Shown here in pieces: positions 22,031 to 33,496 of a DNA stretch of 64,000 nucleotides. How positions within the stretch are numbered: the first letter of the stretch is position 1; each line of letters begins with the position of its first letter. The notes below the pieces were generated by a model. It ran no database searches. It worked only from the letters and a program-made list of their open reading frames with translations, and was not told the DNA's origin. The position numbers and the translations under genes were made by a program. The stretch lies in contig CM030848.1 of the NCBI GenBank assembly GCA_018105865.1, positions 13,907,699 to 13,971,698 on the forward strand, written 5' to 3'. Source of the DNA: Metaphire vulgaris. Lineage: Eukaryota > Annelida > Clitellata > Crassiclitellata > Megascolecidae.

Positions 22031-22149
22031 GCAGCGCTATTCCACAGTAATCAAGCCTACAAGAAATCACACGTTCAGATGCAATTGGTAAACTGCATTG
22101 ACTGGGATAATGTCAATGCCTTCCTACTTCACAGCTAAGACAAGTAGCT

Positions 22150-22195
<46 letters not shown>

Positions 22196-24024
22196 ACTGA
22201 CAGTTTCTTATGCACCAAATGTCAGGAGCAAGGGCACATTACAGATTCCAGCTTTTAAAAATAAACTGAGTAACAGTAATTATATAAAATCAAAATGAAT
22301 AGAATACAGTCGAAGGCAGAAAAGAATAAGATTTCCAGAACTGATTGAAGGACGACAGATAACTGAATGATTTTACTGTCTCTTATAAAACTGTCTGCCC
22401 ACTCTATGTTCTGCATGTAGGCACTTTTAAAAGTGTCTTAACACAGTGCAGATATACACCTAGATTTGTACTTGTAATCTATAAAAGGTGCATCATGTGC
22501 ACTTATGCATAGAATTACAATACGTATTATTAAGTATATCGATTAACTATCCTGCTTTATTGAAAAATACATTTAACAATATATTTCAATAATGGCTGCC
22601 TAATGGGCCACACAGAATTATGGGCAATTGGTAGCTGCAGAAAATTAATTTTCAAACCCAAATCACTATTACAAAATCGTTACTGACTCAGGGACTGTAA
22701 TCTTCAACCAGCAATTTACTAATAACTTCGTGTTTAAATTTTGAGGGCGCTCAGATTTCAAGAACGCGCGCGATACCTACTTTCCGAAAATGCGCCCCAC
22801 TCTTTCTGAATGACAGTAGACCGTATGAAAGATGAAAGAAAATCCAAGACAGAGAATCGCGCCAGCAAAAAATGCCGAAAACACGGCCTTCTCCCTCCAG
22901 TTCACCTCGATCGACGGTCTGGTTAAGAAGTACGCTGCCACCATAACGAACGCCACGCATCCTTAACACACAAAAGACACTACAGTATATCAAACGAGAA
23001 CAGTATGCATCAGTATGCAAAAGCTGCAAACATATGCGCATCGTATATCGGTTGTACTTAAATTGGTTTTTCGAGGCGTAAAACAACAAACTGTTACGCG
23101 TAAAACGAACACTACTGTTACGCGTAAAATGAACACTACTGTTATGCGTAAAACAAACACTACTGTTACGTGTAAAACGAACACTACTGTTACGCGTAAA
23201 ACGAACACTACTGTTACCTACCTATTAGGTGCGTCCAAATGTTTCCTGTTTCAGTGTGAATGCGAAAGATGGACTTGAAGCACGCCCAGAACGAGTTGAG
23301 AGGCGGCCGGTGACCTTTGACGAGGAAATCGTTGTCTTTCAGCCAGGCAGGCAGGTGGTGATGGTGTACGACGGCGCGGCCGGCATCCCACGCCTGGCGC
23401 ACCAGTTCCTCGGCCTTGTCCAGGGCCCGGCCCGGCACCGCGGCCCAGGCCCTCCGGACCAGCACCTCGGCGCTCTCGAGGGTCAGGCCGGGGACGGACT
23501 GCCACAGGTGGCGGGCCGTCTCCTCGATCTTCTCGATGTTGAAGCCCGGGACGATGTCCCACGCCATGTGGGCCATCTCCTCGGCCTTGTCCAGCGCCAT
23601 TCCGGGCCCGGCGACCCACGCCTGGCGCGCGATCTCCTCGGCCTTCTCGAACGGCAGCCCGGGGATCAGCTTCCAGAGATGGCGCGCCACGTCCTCGACC
23701 TTGTCGAGGGCGCGGCCGGGCATCGCGAATATCTCGGCCGCTGCGGTGCTGTCGAAGCCGCAGAGCTGCTGAAGAGATTCGGAAATACGAGGACTGCGAC
23801 TGCGACTCTGAACAACAAGAAATTACAATTGCATGCATCGTACAAGAAAAACCAAATAAAATTTAACCTACAAATCTGATTTTAACAAAAAAACAGATTC
23901 ACGCATCAAAACTATCATTGACATAAACCTGGATAAAAACGTGGGAAGGGATTCAATCCCTATGAAGTGGTAGTAGTAGTACCAGCAGTAGTGGTAGTAG
24001 TAGTAGCAGCAGTAGTAGTAGTCA

Positions 24025-24068
<44 letters not shown>

Positions 24069-24170
24069 ATAGCAGCTGTTGTAGTAACAATACTCTCATA
24101 GATTCTATGGTAGATATTGAAAATTTTCACTTCCAAAGACATGATGCACATCTGTTTTATTTAACTAGAA

Positions 24171-24218
<48 letters not shown>

Positions 24219-24296
24219 TGCTGAACCAGCTTTCATAACCCTAAACAAGCTATACCATGTTTTCAAACTTCATCTAACAGTTAGTTATTCTAGATG

Positions 24297-24387
<91 letters not shown>

Positions 24388-27300
24388 ATGTGTGTACGCA
24401 TATATAATTATATATACATATATATATACACATATATATATATATATGTACAGTATAATATGTATATATTATATATATATATCACAAGTGTGTATGCATA
24501 TATATATACACATATATATACATACATACACACATATATATGTGTATATGTGTATATATATATATATATCTTGAAAATCCTAGCTAAACTTATCTTAGTT
24601 CAGATCACTGCTAGTTTTCTACTTGTATACTGTCTTGCCAGGTGATAGAATAATTTGCATGTGTACAGTCAAGGACTGAGAAACCTCTGATTTTTAACAG
24701 CAACTCAGTTAAACATAATGCAGACTTGCAACCACCAGTTACTTCACATCATTAGGGTGCAATATAACACTAGCACAAGACTAAGACAATAGCTCAACTA
24801 ATTATATTTGGAAGCTCGCCCGCATGCTGCTGCTATACTTACACCTAATTATGGGCCACACTCAAGTGACTGGGCATTATAGAAAAGAGTCATTTTGAGT
24901 ACCATTGTTATGTTTTAATTAAATAAATTGATAATTGATTCTCGTGTAAAACAACTGCGTGTTTATTTATCCTTACTGAAACAATTACATGTAATCACCG
25001 GTAACAGATCCTGCTAAGCTACACAAAGTAACAAAATTGCGTTTCATAAAAACATTTACTCAAAGCTGAACTAGGTAATCATTACCGGTAGTGGCTGACA
25101 TCTTAAATAAAAATCATTTCATAATGCATGTTGCTACAATTTGTATAAAATAGTTCTGATTTGTTCCTGGTTTTTAAAAAAATTCAACATTTCACTGTGT
25201 CCAAATTTTTAAAACAATGTTTTATAATTGGAAATGGACGGACAGCTTTCTTTGACACAGTGGATCGAGTCCCTCGGTTTCAATAGAGTGCAACTCCTCA
25301 AAAATAGACCCGACAGTTATTGTGGACTTAAAATACTGCTGCGTATATCTTATCTGCTGTTTATTTACTCAGTGTAACATTAATTTGATGTCAGCTGTTA
25401 TTATGAAGGCAAAAATATAATGGATTCAAGGCCAAGTCCAACAATCATCCATACAGTCTGGGACAGCATAAAGGTCATGAAAACAAGGATACAGTTAACG
25501 TCAGTTCATAGGTTTGTATATCATTTTGTTATTCTTCCTCTTTTCCTCAATCGCCTTTTTGCTTTTACTTTGCTTGCTCTTTCCCAATGCCTAGCGTAAT
25601 TATTTTTTGTCCATCTGCTGTTCTGTAAATGTACAGCTAAACGCTACCCTATGCCAGGATCATGGTCCTGCCTGCATTTCTAAATCAAGACTTTGAGAGA
25701 AACGAGATAAATCAATGCGAAGCTAGAGAGATGCATAAACCGAGCACAAATCAATGAATTCTTAAAAACTTTGATTTTGGACAGAACATCTGGACCCGAC
25801 AACAGCCTGACTCGACCTAGATTGCTTCTGACCTAGATTGCTCCAAAAGGGTAAACAAATTAGAGTTACCGTACATCACATCAACAACCAAGCCCTTTGA
25901 TGACAACATTCTAGTTCAAGTTTCCATCACAAAAGCACTTTCAACAGCTTTGCAAGAAGGGATTAAAAATTCTTAACCCTTGGTTTAATTCCACATCTGC
26001 CACGACAAGTAATATATTACATTTATGAACTATGTTAAGAGCAACTAAATAGCTACACGGTGACCTTGTAAAATATTGGAGAACTTTGTCCTTGAGATCA
26101 AAGTAATTGGTCACGTGATCACTTTGCCAGAAGCAAAGAGTCTGACTTCAGAACATTTTCTTCAAGTCTATTTTCAATCCTACTATGCAAAACCAGTCTT
26201 GAACTGGTGTACCACATAGCCAGCTTAATAGGCACATGTGCCTACTTATTAACCCATGATATGACACAGCAGCCCTACTTATAAATAAATCAGGTTGATA
26301 TTACCAGCTCAAGATCAATTTGTAGGCTTATCAATCGACAGTAGCAATAGCGATAACCGATAACACAGGTGATAGCACGGGTCATAATCGGAAATTATGA
26401 TAACTAATAATTATATCATCCGTGTAACAACCATATGCAACCTGACATTACAGCAAATCAGGAAGAAAGTCAATTTTAATTAGTTACTCAGTTCATATTA
26501 ATCAAATATTGCACCACAGATATTAACCCAAAGGCAAACAAATGAGATTATACAACAGCTAGACCAGATAAAAACATGACAGTGAGTGATAACGAATCTA
26601 TTCCCTACTGCTGTGTTATGAAAATTTTCTATTATCTAGAAGGTCTTCAATGTATTGATATTCAGAATCTACATATTAATTTATACAATATGATCAATTT
26701 AAATAAAATAAAAACAAATCAATTTTAAAGCCTTCCAATCATCTACAAGTTGGCATTCAGAGTGCCTCTAGATGATGGGATTCCTCCTACAGCTGAAGAT
26801 GTTAACCCTTAAACCTCCACCTTCAGGTCTAGACTTAAAACACATCTATTCCTGACTGCATATCCGCCTTAACCTGGAATCTGGAAGTACGGACTGACCT
26901 TTGGATTACAACCTCGATTCACCACGGACAATGATTCACGACTACGATTATTCACTGAAGCGACCATCGACTGGTGCAGAATGCAGATGTACTACTACAA
27001 TGGCGCTAAAGAAGTCTACTACTACTACTACTACTCCACCACGTACTTTGGATCTATGTGCAATGGGAACCGAGTATGCTCGGGCACTTTAAGGGTTAAC
27101 TGAATGTAATACAAGATCTAACCAAGAGATGGTGTTCCTCACGCCATCTGTCTAATCTACGATGCAGGATGTCACTGAAATGGCTTATAAAATGAAGCAT
27201 AGATTTCTGCTATTAAAGCATGATTTCTACTATAAATTCATGCCTCCAAGCAGGTAAATTCACATGATCTGTTATTTATATAGCAAAACATAAATGAATG

Positions 27301-27863
27301 TGCTGTCATACCAAGATGCAATAAAAATTACCGTAATGTAATCCATGTATTAGTAATATAGAATTCTCAAATTGCATTAGACTTTTCTTCAATTAAAGTA
27401 ATTTTTCATCCTACTAACCTGCTTAGGTATCAAGATCACATTAAATATCAAGATAGATATCAAGTTCACAGGTGCCAGTTGCGCTTGGGATATAAAACCA
27501 GCCTACCCAATCTACGATACTAAGCTCAAACAGTTAGTCTGCAAAGTCAGCATAACACACTAAACCTAATCGCTGCCCTACCTTGGGATTCTCCAAATCT
27601 AAGAGCTTCTACTCAAAAGACTGAGCAAGAGGCTAAATGTGCTAATTCAGTTTTAGCAGCCTCATAAGATTAAAACTCACCGTGTCTTTGTCCTCGACCT
27701 TTTCGTCTTCATCATCGGACATGCTGCTTCGACTACTGATAGACGCATCCTGATAATTAACATCTGGATCAGCGAGTTCCTCGGCTGACGCTGAGGTGTT
27801 ATACCGTTTGCGAATCTCCATATTGCTGCTTCCAGCATTTACCAAAGAGTCAGTATCTTCCAT
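19439..27863 (-). CDS. AdipoR: Adiponectin receptor (PAQR family), six coding exons
   Basis: Coding exons run 27863-27681, 23807-23222, 22961-22781, 21812-about 21635, 20668-20475 and 19585-19439. AdipoRs are seven-helix, inverted-topology membrane ceramidases that respond to adiponectin-like ligands. Diagnostic sequences are [83 protein letters not shown] and [16 protein letters not shown]. The zinc-site histidines (one in FHTVYCHS, two in SHQIFHV) are all present. The N-terminus is acidic ([12 protein letters not shown]) and then holds six 19-residue repeats not known to me in other family members. Phases agree at every junction except exon 4 to 5, which is one base off. A non-coding 5' exon is implied by the acceptor at 27880. 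Identity is certain, exact edges of exon 4 less so. Confidence 0.93.
19691..19741. repeat. (TA)n
   Basis: TA tract in AdipoR intron 5. Confidence 0.95.
20475..20668 (-). CDS. AdipoR: AdipoR exon 5
   Basis: The acceptor is gttctgttgaag and the donor TGG|GTAAGT. It encodes [20 protein letters not shown], then [20 protein letters not shown] and [14 protein letters not shown] (helices 5-6 and the conserved loop). Entry is phase 1 and exit phase 0. Confidence 0.92.
20813..21191. mobile_element. hAT-type MITE in AdipoR intron 4
   Basis: Starts CAGTGTTTCTTAACC and ends near GTGACCACTG, with perfect 8-bp duplication TATTATAG (20805-20812 and 21192-21199). Confidence 0.85.
21215..21390 (-). mobile_element. 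tRNA-derived SINE fragment
   Basis: On the minus strand GGGGGCGTGGTGCAGCAGTG and GGGTTCGAATC form A- and B-box-like promoters. Confidence 0.5.
21606..21812 (-). CDS. AdipoR: AdipoR exon 4, 3' edge uncertain
   Basis: The acceptor is tttcttgtag. It encodes [20 protein letters not shown] and [17 protein letters not shown] through FGEPKYRP. Two donors are possible: CCT|GTGATA (exon end 21635) or CGCCG|GTGAAT (exon end 21606) after an in-frame (ATA)6 tract. Neither phase fits exon 5, which needs phase 1. The residues TRR just before 21606 resemble the QTRAG that precedes helix 5 in vertebrates, favouring the longer form with a one-base discrepancy. Confidence 0.75.
21957..22029. repeat. (TTA)n in AdipoR intron 3
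   Basis: Separates the duplicated exon-edge copies. A second TTA tract is at 22151-22194. Confidence 0.95.
22031..22130 (-). pseudogene. Duplicated acceptor and start of AdipoR exon 4
   Basis: About 100 bp at 22031-22130 repeats 21790-21889 almost exactly, including the splice acceptor and the first 24 nt of exon 4. A shorter third copy without exon sequence is at 21905-21953. The copies are separated by a long (TTA)n tract. The duplicate lies in intron 3 and has no donor, so it should act at most as a decoy acceptor. Confidence 0.8.
22781..22961 (-). CDS. AdipoR: AdipoR exon 3
   Basis: The acceptor is ttttgtgtgttaag and the donor GGAAA|GTAGGT. It encodes helices 1-2: [12 protein letters not shown], then [20 protein letters not shown] and [15 protein letters not shown]. 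Phase 1 entry and phase 2 exit both fit their neighbours. FHTVYCHS carries one of the zinc-binding histidines. Confidence 0.92.
23100..23219. repeat. 24-bp minisatellite, five copies
   Basis: The unit gtaaaacgaacactactgtt plus acgc occurs five times in perfect register with one or two changes per copy. It ends right at the donor of AdipoR intron 2. Confidence 0.9.
23222..23807 (-). CDS. AdipoR: AdipoR exon 2: repeat array and start of receptor core
   Basis: The acceptor is ttgttgttcag and the donor CTAATAG|GTAGGT. It encodes [11 protein letters not shown], six exact-length 19-residue repeats (23720-23379), a His4 stretch and the conserved WLKDNDFL to [12 protein letters not shown] segment that enters helix 1. 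The exon is strongly GC-rich against AT-rich introns, and several other frames are open only because the repeats are GC-rich. Confidence 0.9.
23379..23720 (-). repeat. AdipoR: Six 57-bp in-frame repeats encoding 19-residue units
   Basis: Each unit follows PG-xxx-[DE][KS]-x-E-xxx-R/H-xx-W-xxx: [95 protein letters not shown] and [19 protein letters not shown]. The spacing is exact, with Pro-Gly breaks between predicted amphipathic helices. The last unit lies where other AdipoRs have their single (M)EKxEExVxKxW helix before LPDWLKDND, so the array looks like expansion of an ancestral unit. Confidence 0.9.
23965..24580. repeat. (TAG)n, (CA)n and TA/TG cluster
   Basis: TAG repeats 23965-24070, (CA)n 24171-24217, long TA/TG/TACA mixture 24298-24580. 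In AdipoR intron 1. Confidence 0.95.
26740..27100 (+). mobile_element. Non-LTR retrotransposon end fragment
   Basis: Encodes [17 protein letters not shown], the common C-terminal signature of CR1/L2-like ORF2 proteins. In AdipoR intron 1. Confidence 0.55.
27681..27863 (-). CDS. AdipoR: AdipoR exon 1 (coding), acidic N-terminus
   Basis: Sixty-one codons from [11 protein letters not shown] to the acidic [13 protein letters not shown]. The donor ACG|GTGAGT (27680-27679) is phase 0 and fits exon 2. An acceptor (ttgttctag before 27879) lies 16 nt 5' of the ATG, so the transcript starts in another upstream exon, perhaps in the CpG-richer DNA near 28600-28800. Confidence 0.8.
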
Positions 27864-27879
27864 TGCAGATGTGGCAGAA

Positions 27880-29630
27880 CTAGAACAATTTTATCATCAC
27901 TATTCACTTGGGTGTCTGTTGGTACACAGTTTCAGAACTAACCACGCTCAGCAAGAACTACAAGAAAGCACAAAACAACACATTACTGTCAACTGTAATG
28001 GACTATGTTGACAAAGCATACGTTATTTTCAGGGATCAGGTAATATAACAAAACGGTGACTGAATTTCACTTCTGAATTCATCTACAATATACAAGGCCT
28101 TTTTAATAACTATTAAAATGGCCACTCATTTCCCCTCAATACAATGGAACTCAAATAATAAACCAATACTTTTATTTAATATCATAATATCTGTCCTATG
28201 ACAAAAAAACTGCAAAAATAGTACTAATAATAATGAAGAAATTCTATAGCACCATCTGTAATACTCAAGCGTTATCACTTTACCACAGATATTACATTAT
28301 CTGTAATATCAACCTAATGGTACTCCATATCCATCCGCAAAAGAGTTCAATAATAATTATTAACCAGAGGGACCAAAGTCCAGTAACAAAACCCCCTAAA
28401 ATGCTGATCACAGTACATCATAAGTGCGCACATTTACAATATCTATCCACAAATACTGGATGGATTGCCGTCGATCGACAACATTTGCGCCTTACGCCCG
28501 GCGCAACAGAAGTGCGCAAAAATAAAGATAATAATTAAAAATGGAAAATTCTATTGTTGCATCGCCCACAGAGCACAGACAGTAAACAATCTGTCGCCAA
28601 GAAAGAATTGACGACCGACTAAGCGAATTGAACTGACGCGTTCGCCTGGACGCCGTCTCTTCGTCTCTCTTCGTCGTCTCGAGCGTTAATCCGCTGATTT
28701 TGAAGTGATTTTTAACCGATTTTGAGCGTATTCTATCCGCGTTTTAACCCACTCAACTGCTAAGAGCCCTTCTTCTGTGACTGTCTCTCGGTTGACATAA
28801 CAGAGACCATGCATCTCATCACTATGAGGCAACGGCAAAAACGTCACTCGCCTCAAATTTAAAAGTAGGTAAGTAAATCTCGTGAATTTATATATACCGC
28901 TTTAGTAGATGGTGCGTCAGTAGGTGCCTATTCTGAGACGCTTAAAATAATTTTGAAATAGCCATAGCCAAAAGGTGAGGGTCCCCGAGTCAACAAGGCA
29001 GGGTCATTTTATCCAAAGGGTCATCATGGCTAAGTAAGCACCGTCAAACTTGAATATATTAAATAGAAGAGCTGCATGACGTAATATATGGACGACGCTT
29101 TAAGGGGGTCCGAGATTTGTGATTTGGGGAGGAAGGGGTCTAAAATGGGCAAAAATAGCTTGACGTACCTTATCGACGGCCTGTAGGGTAGCGATTAGAC
29201 TAACTGTTTAAGCTAAGTATCATACAGGTCGGGCGGGCTTATCGCAAGCTCAATTGCCAAGTGATCTTGATATCTATCTTGATATTTAACGTGCTCTTGA
29301 AATGATACCTGGCAACTTTTTCTCTCCACTTTGATTACACTACTACTATATATGGCGTTCTCCTCAAATTAATGGTAATGAAACGAAAATTCAATTAAGC
29401 TTCTGTCTTTTTATGCTAGAACTGACGCTATAGAAGTGCAAAATAATAATAATTATTATTATTCAAGTGAGGTTTTCTATTATGATATAGGCCTAAGTGA
29501 TTCTCTGGATTGATGCATATCTATGATTTGTACATTAAAACTGTGTGTGGAAAAAATATCTAAGATTCAAATCAAAAAAATCAGCCTGACTATATGATGA
29601 AACTTCAAAATCTGTCACCAGTATCTCAGA
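27880..29630. other. AdipoR upstream region
   Basis: No coding exon seen. It begins with the acceptor of a 5' UTR exon. CpG-containing DNA near 28600-28800 may hold the AdipoR promoter and first exon. A SINE-like unit (minus) lies at 28860-28965. Confidence 0.35.
28860..28965 (-). mobile_element. SINE-like unit, minus strand
   Basis: aaagtaggtaagtaaatctc then gtgaatttatatataccgct, the reverse of the family 3' end. Confidence 0.5.
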
Positions 29631-29636
29631 TTTATT
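29631..29636 (-). terminator. Poly(A) signal AATAAA of PPxY protein gene
   Basis: AATAAA on the minus strand about 80 nt after the stop codon at 29717. Confidence 0.5.
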
Positions 29637-29716
29637 GATTTCTTAAAATTGTTACTGACGCTTCAAAAATATTAAATTTTGTGTTTGGTGATTTAAAAAC
29701 TTCTAATCGCTTGTTA

Positions 29717-30237
29717 TTAAGTCGAAGTTCGTGCTTCTGTTTCGGGCGTCGAAAGAAACAGAGTTCTCGTTGACGTCGCCTCTTCGTAGGTCGGAGGACG
29801 TTGTAGCGCCACATAAATTCTCTCGACAGCGGCTCTTGCCGTCTGCGTCCTTTCTGTCGAGTCATCGTCGTCGTCGTCGTGCGCATGCGCGCCGCCGCCG
29901 TTGCAGCCGACGAGAATTATGGGAGCGACGGCGGCGCCGTTGGTTCCTCCGTCAATCGCCAGGTGGCAGACGCGGTACTGTTCCGGCTGCTGGCCGCCAC
30001 CTGTTCGGAGACGATCGCCTGGCGGGAGCGGCGGGGGCGGTGAGCAGACGAGGGGAATGAGGACCGTCTGGCTGCCCTCTTCCGCCGAAGACAGATGCGA
30101 TTCGGGAAACGAGCTTCGACGGGGATGAACCGGTCTTGACACCGGGATCAGCTGCACTTCGTTCTCCCCGTCTGCTGCTGCCCGGGCGCACCTGCTGGTC
30201 GCCGACGATTTATGGGAGTTGGCATCCGAGGTAGAAC
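29717..30237 (-). CDS. Exon 4, cytoplasmic tail with PPTYEEA
   Basis: The acceptor is ctccgtgtcgtcag. The tail includes SGSTSDANSHKSSATS, a CSPPPPLPPGD Pro-rich stretch, HLAIDGGTNGAAVAPIILVG, an Asp6 run from (GAC)n and RPPTYEEATSTRTLFLS, ending at 29717. The long open frame continuing past 30237 (poly-Ile, poly-His) is only translated intronic microsatellite. Confidence 0.72.
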
Positions 30238-30314
30238 CTGACGACACGGAGAGAACCGATGATTTTTTTTGGTTAAAAATACACACAGACAACGACCTAC
30301 TGTAGCAAATTGAT

Positions 30315-30369
<55 letters not shown>

Positions 30370-30396
30370 CAATGACAAAGCAGTTCTGGTGGTGGG

Positions 30397-30447
<51 letters not shown>

Positions 30448-30478
30448 GTTCTGGTGATGGGTGATGATGCAGTTCTGG

Positions 30479-30512
<34 letters not shown>

Positions 30513-31759
30513 TGACAAAGCAACTCCGGAACTAACCCCATGCGGAGGCGCAAAATCGCGAGAGGGCGCTGCTGCTGCTGCTGTTCAATCGACAGCGCAG
30601 AAATTTCAACACTGGACAAAGGAGGATGAAGAAGATGATGAGAATGGCCAACAGGACCAAAGGAATGATAAGCTTCAAGTGCAAACTCATTGTCGCGTTA
30701 TCCCTGAAAATACACAAAAACCAAACCTACACATACGCACAGTGGCGTAGCCAGGGTGTTTGGGCTAACCCCACCTTGGCCGCAAAAAACAAAATAATTT
30801 TAATGAGTCACCATGCATTTTTAATTTTTTGACGTGACTTTGGGTGTCAACCCCCCCCGTTGGAAACTGTAAAGGTTTATGTGAGAGGCGAGGACCTTTT
30901 TGCTTGTCACGTAAAAAGTATCAAACACTTTTTGCTTATCAAAACCAAAATACAAAACCCCCTAACCATAATCGTAATAATAATAATAATCATCATCATC
31001 ATCATTCACTCAAGTCTTCAGGTCTAATCATCATCATTAACCGTGGGCTCATCGTCTAAGGTCTATCGTCTATCAGGACTAAGCTTACTGTAAATGCTTC
31101 CTCTTTCTTAAATCATTTCCTCCATACAGCTGTAACAACCTAGCCTCACTGCCCTTCGGATGTTGACTATTGATTGCCTGGCTGATCTCCATACCTTCCC
31201 CCATTGCTATTTTAAGAGAGGCTGAGCGCCTAAGAATAAGCAGCTACTGTTGTGCTGCTTTCCCTGGCGGGGCGCTATATAAATCCACGAGATTTTACTT
31301 TACTTATGGGACAAACTGGAAGTTCTTAGTGGAGATTATGAATATGAGCTGACTGGAATTGATGTACGGTGTCGTCGGTTTCGACGCAGCGGAAGTGGTT
31401 CCAGTCTTGGTGGTAGCGACAGCATAGAACCAGCGCCTGGTGAACGCAGCAGCACGAGTCGGTACTCGGCATGTAGTTGGTGACCGTGCAGACGTGAGTA
31501 AACTGGACGTACTGACGGACAAGACACTGACCGCCGCTGGACAGAAGATCGAGGCTGTCATCGATGGCTGCACAGTGTAAGGCAACAACATACATGTACA
31601 CAGGCTTCGAATCAATTATGCAAGCATAAGACGCACGCTATACTAGACGGTTTTGACGCCAACCGGTAGAGGGAGTGGAAACCTGAGTCGAACGGCAGGT
31701 GTGTCGTAAAAATTTAACGTATATACAGTTATACACCGCTGTATATATATACCGCTATA

Positions 31760-31805
<46 letters not shown>

Positions 31806-33465
31806 GATGTGCGTGTTTATGTGCACCGTGCACATGGTTTTCTTGTATAAGATGTAATTATTTCGCAAGGTTGTTTTTTATATTTCACTTAAGACTTCAT
31901 TATTTTTAGACTTACGTCCTCGGGCAGTGAGTGTCGGAGCCGTTTGCGGGCTCTAATTGAGCCAGCGACTCTGATCAGCAACTCATTAGTATCGTCTTAG
32001 AGTGCATTCTATATTATTGATATTTCAGTGGTGTTGCATACTGCATAGCGTTGGCTCAATTTGAAAAGAAAACGCCATGTCTGAACGAATGGTATCAAGA
32101 CTACTAAAGCAAATAGAAATTGTTCTATTACAACGGTTATGCGCATCTTTATATATGAAAGACAACTACCGGTACATAAAATACATTTACCGTTACTGTA
32201 TTTTTCGGAGAAAGAGAAAAAGAAGGGCTAAACAACGATATATTAAAATTCGAGAATCTGCGGCGGAATTCCGAGTGTTTTCGAGAGTGGAAAACGGTAT
32301 TCATTGCCGGAGAAAAGGGACTCGCAGGTCTACGCATATTATTCGTTTATTTAACAGACCCCGGGATCTGGAAATGTGCGGGTGAATTTATTGTCGAAGC
32401 TAATAGGCGTAGCCGCCGAGCGATAATAGAGGAAGAGCAGGAAAGCTGCCAGAAGGGAGACGATGCTACTGCTAGTACTCGGTGAATTATGCACGACAAC
32501 ACACAGCCACGTCAAATGGATTTTTAAGACTGAGGTATTTCACAGATGTAAGGCATCCGTGGTCACATATAGCGATCGGCTGTTTTGTGTCTACATTCTT
32601 TCTCTCTCCATCCCTCTTTCTGTCACTCTGTCTATCTCTCTGTCCCTCCGCAGGTACAGCTTTTCCATGCTCACAATGACAGAAATCTGCATTCATTTGA
32701 CTGTACTGCTGTCTAAACCTAAGATATCTCAACAAGAATATAATTGCCCTTGTGTTGTCTAGCCAACAATAAAATGGGTATTTCCAGGGGCGGTTCCAAG
32801 TTGGGGATGCATGCATCCCCCACCGGTCAACCAAAAAGCGTCTTTAACGGAAGATGATCGTCTAAACGGATTAGCCTTGATGTATATCCACACAGATATG
32901 GAGATATCCATAGACAATGTCATCGACAAATTCGCTTCCAGCAATATATAGAAAAATTCGATTTTGCACTATGACTTTGTACAACCAGACTAAAATGGCT
33001 TTTATACATTGTCAATTCTGTACATTATATTTTATAAATCAAATCTACAGATTTCTTCTAAGCCGTTTACATATAATTCCTTAAAATTGACAATTGGCGG
33101 GATCTTCCTAGAAATTCATTGCACCCCCACCTTGGAATCGCCACTGGGTATTTCTTATTGTAGGCATACAGAGTATTCGATTTTGGGGAGAGTTCAACTT
33201 CCCACAGATTGAAGATTAATCTTCAGGGGTCGAACAATAATTTTGGGCGGAAGTTACAAAAATTAGAAAGTTAAGTTATTCTGCAAATGGATATTTTCTT
33301 ATAGGTTTGTTTGTATAGGCTACGTCAGTTTGGGAATAGGTATAGCAAACATTTGAGTCGTTGTACAAAGCTCGTAATGCGACTGAGGCGATTTCCAGCA
33401 CTTTGCAAATCTAAAAGCTGCAGAATTCGTTTAAATTATTCATTCACTCACGCACTGCCACCACC

Positions 33466-33496
<31 letters not shown>

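Noticed and set aside
23229..23879. 216-codon plus-strand frame and a 195-codon minus frame
   Set aside because: Shadows of the AdipoR repeat exon; the receptor frame has clear homology.
29717..30619. Single 300-codon exon
   Set aside because: The part beyond 30237 is intronic GAT repeat read as poly-Ile/poly-His. Splice sites and the membrane-helix exon give a better model.
32077..32385. 102-codon Lys/Arg-rich plus frame
   Set aside because: Lies in an intron of the PPxY gene on the other strand; no family features or splice sites seen.
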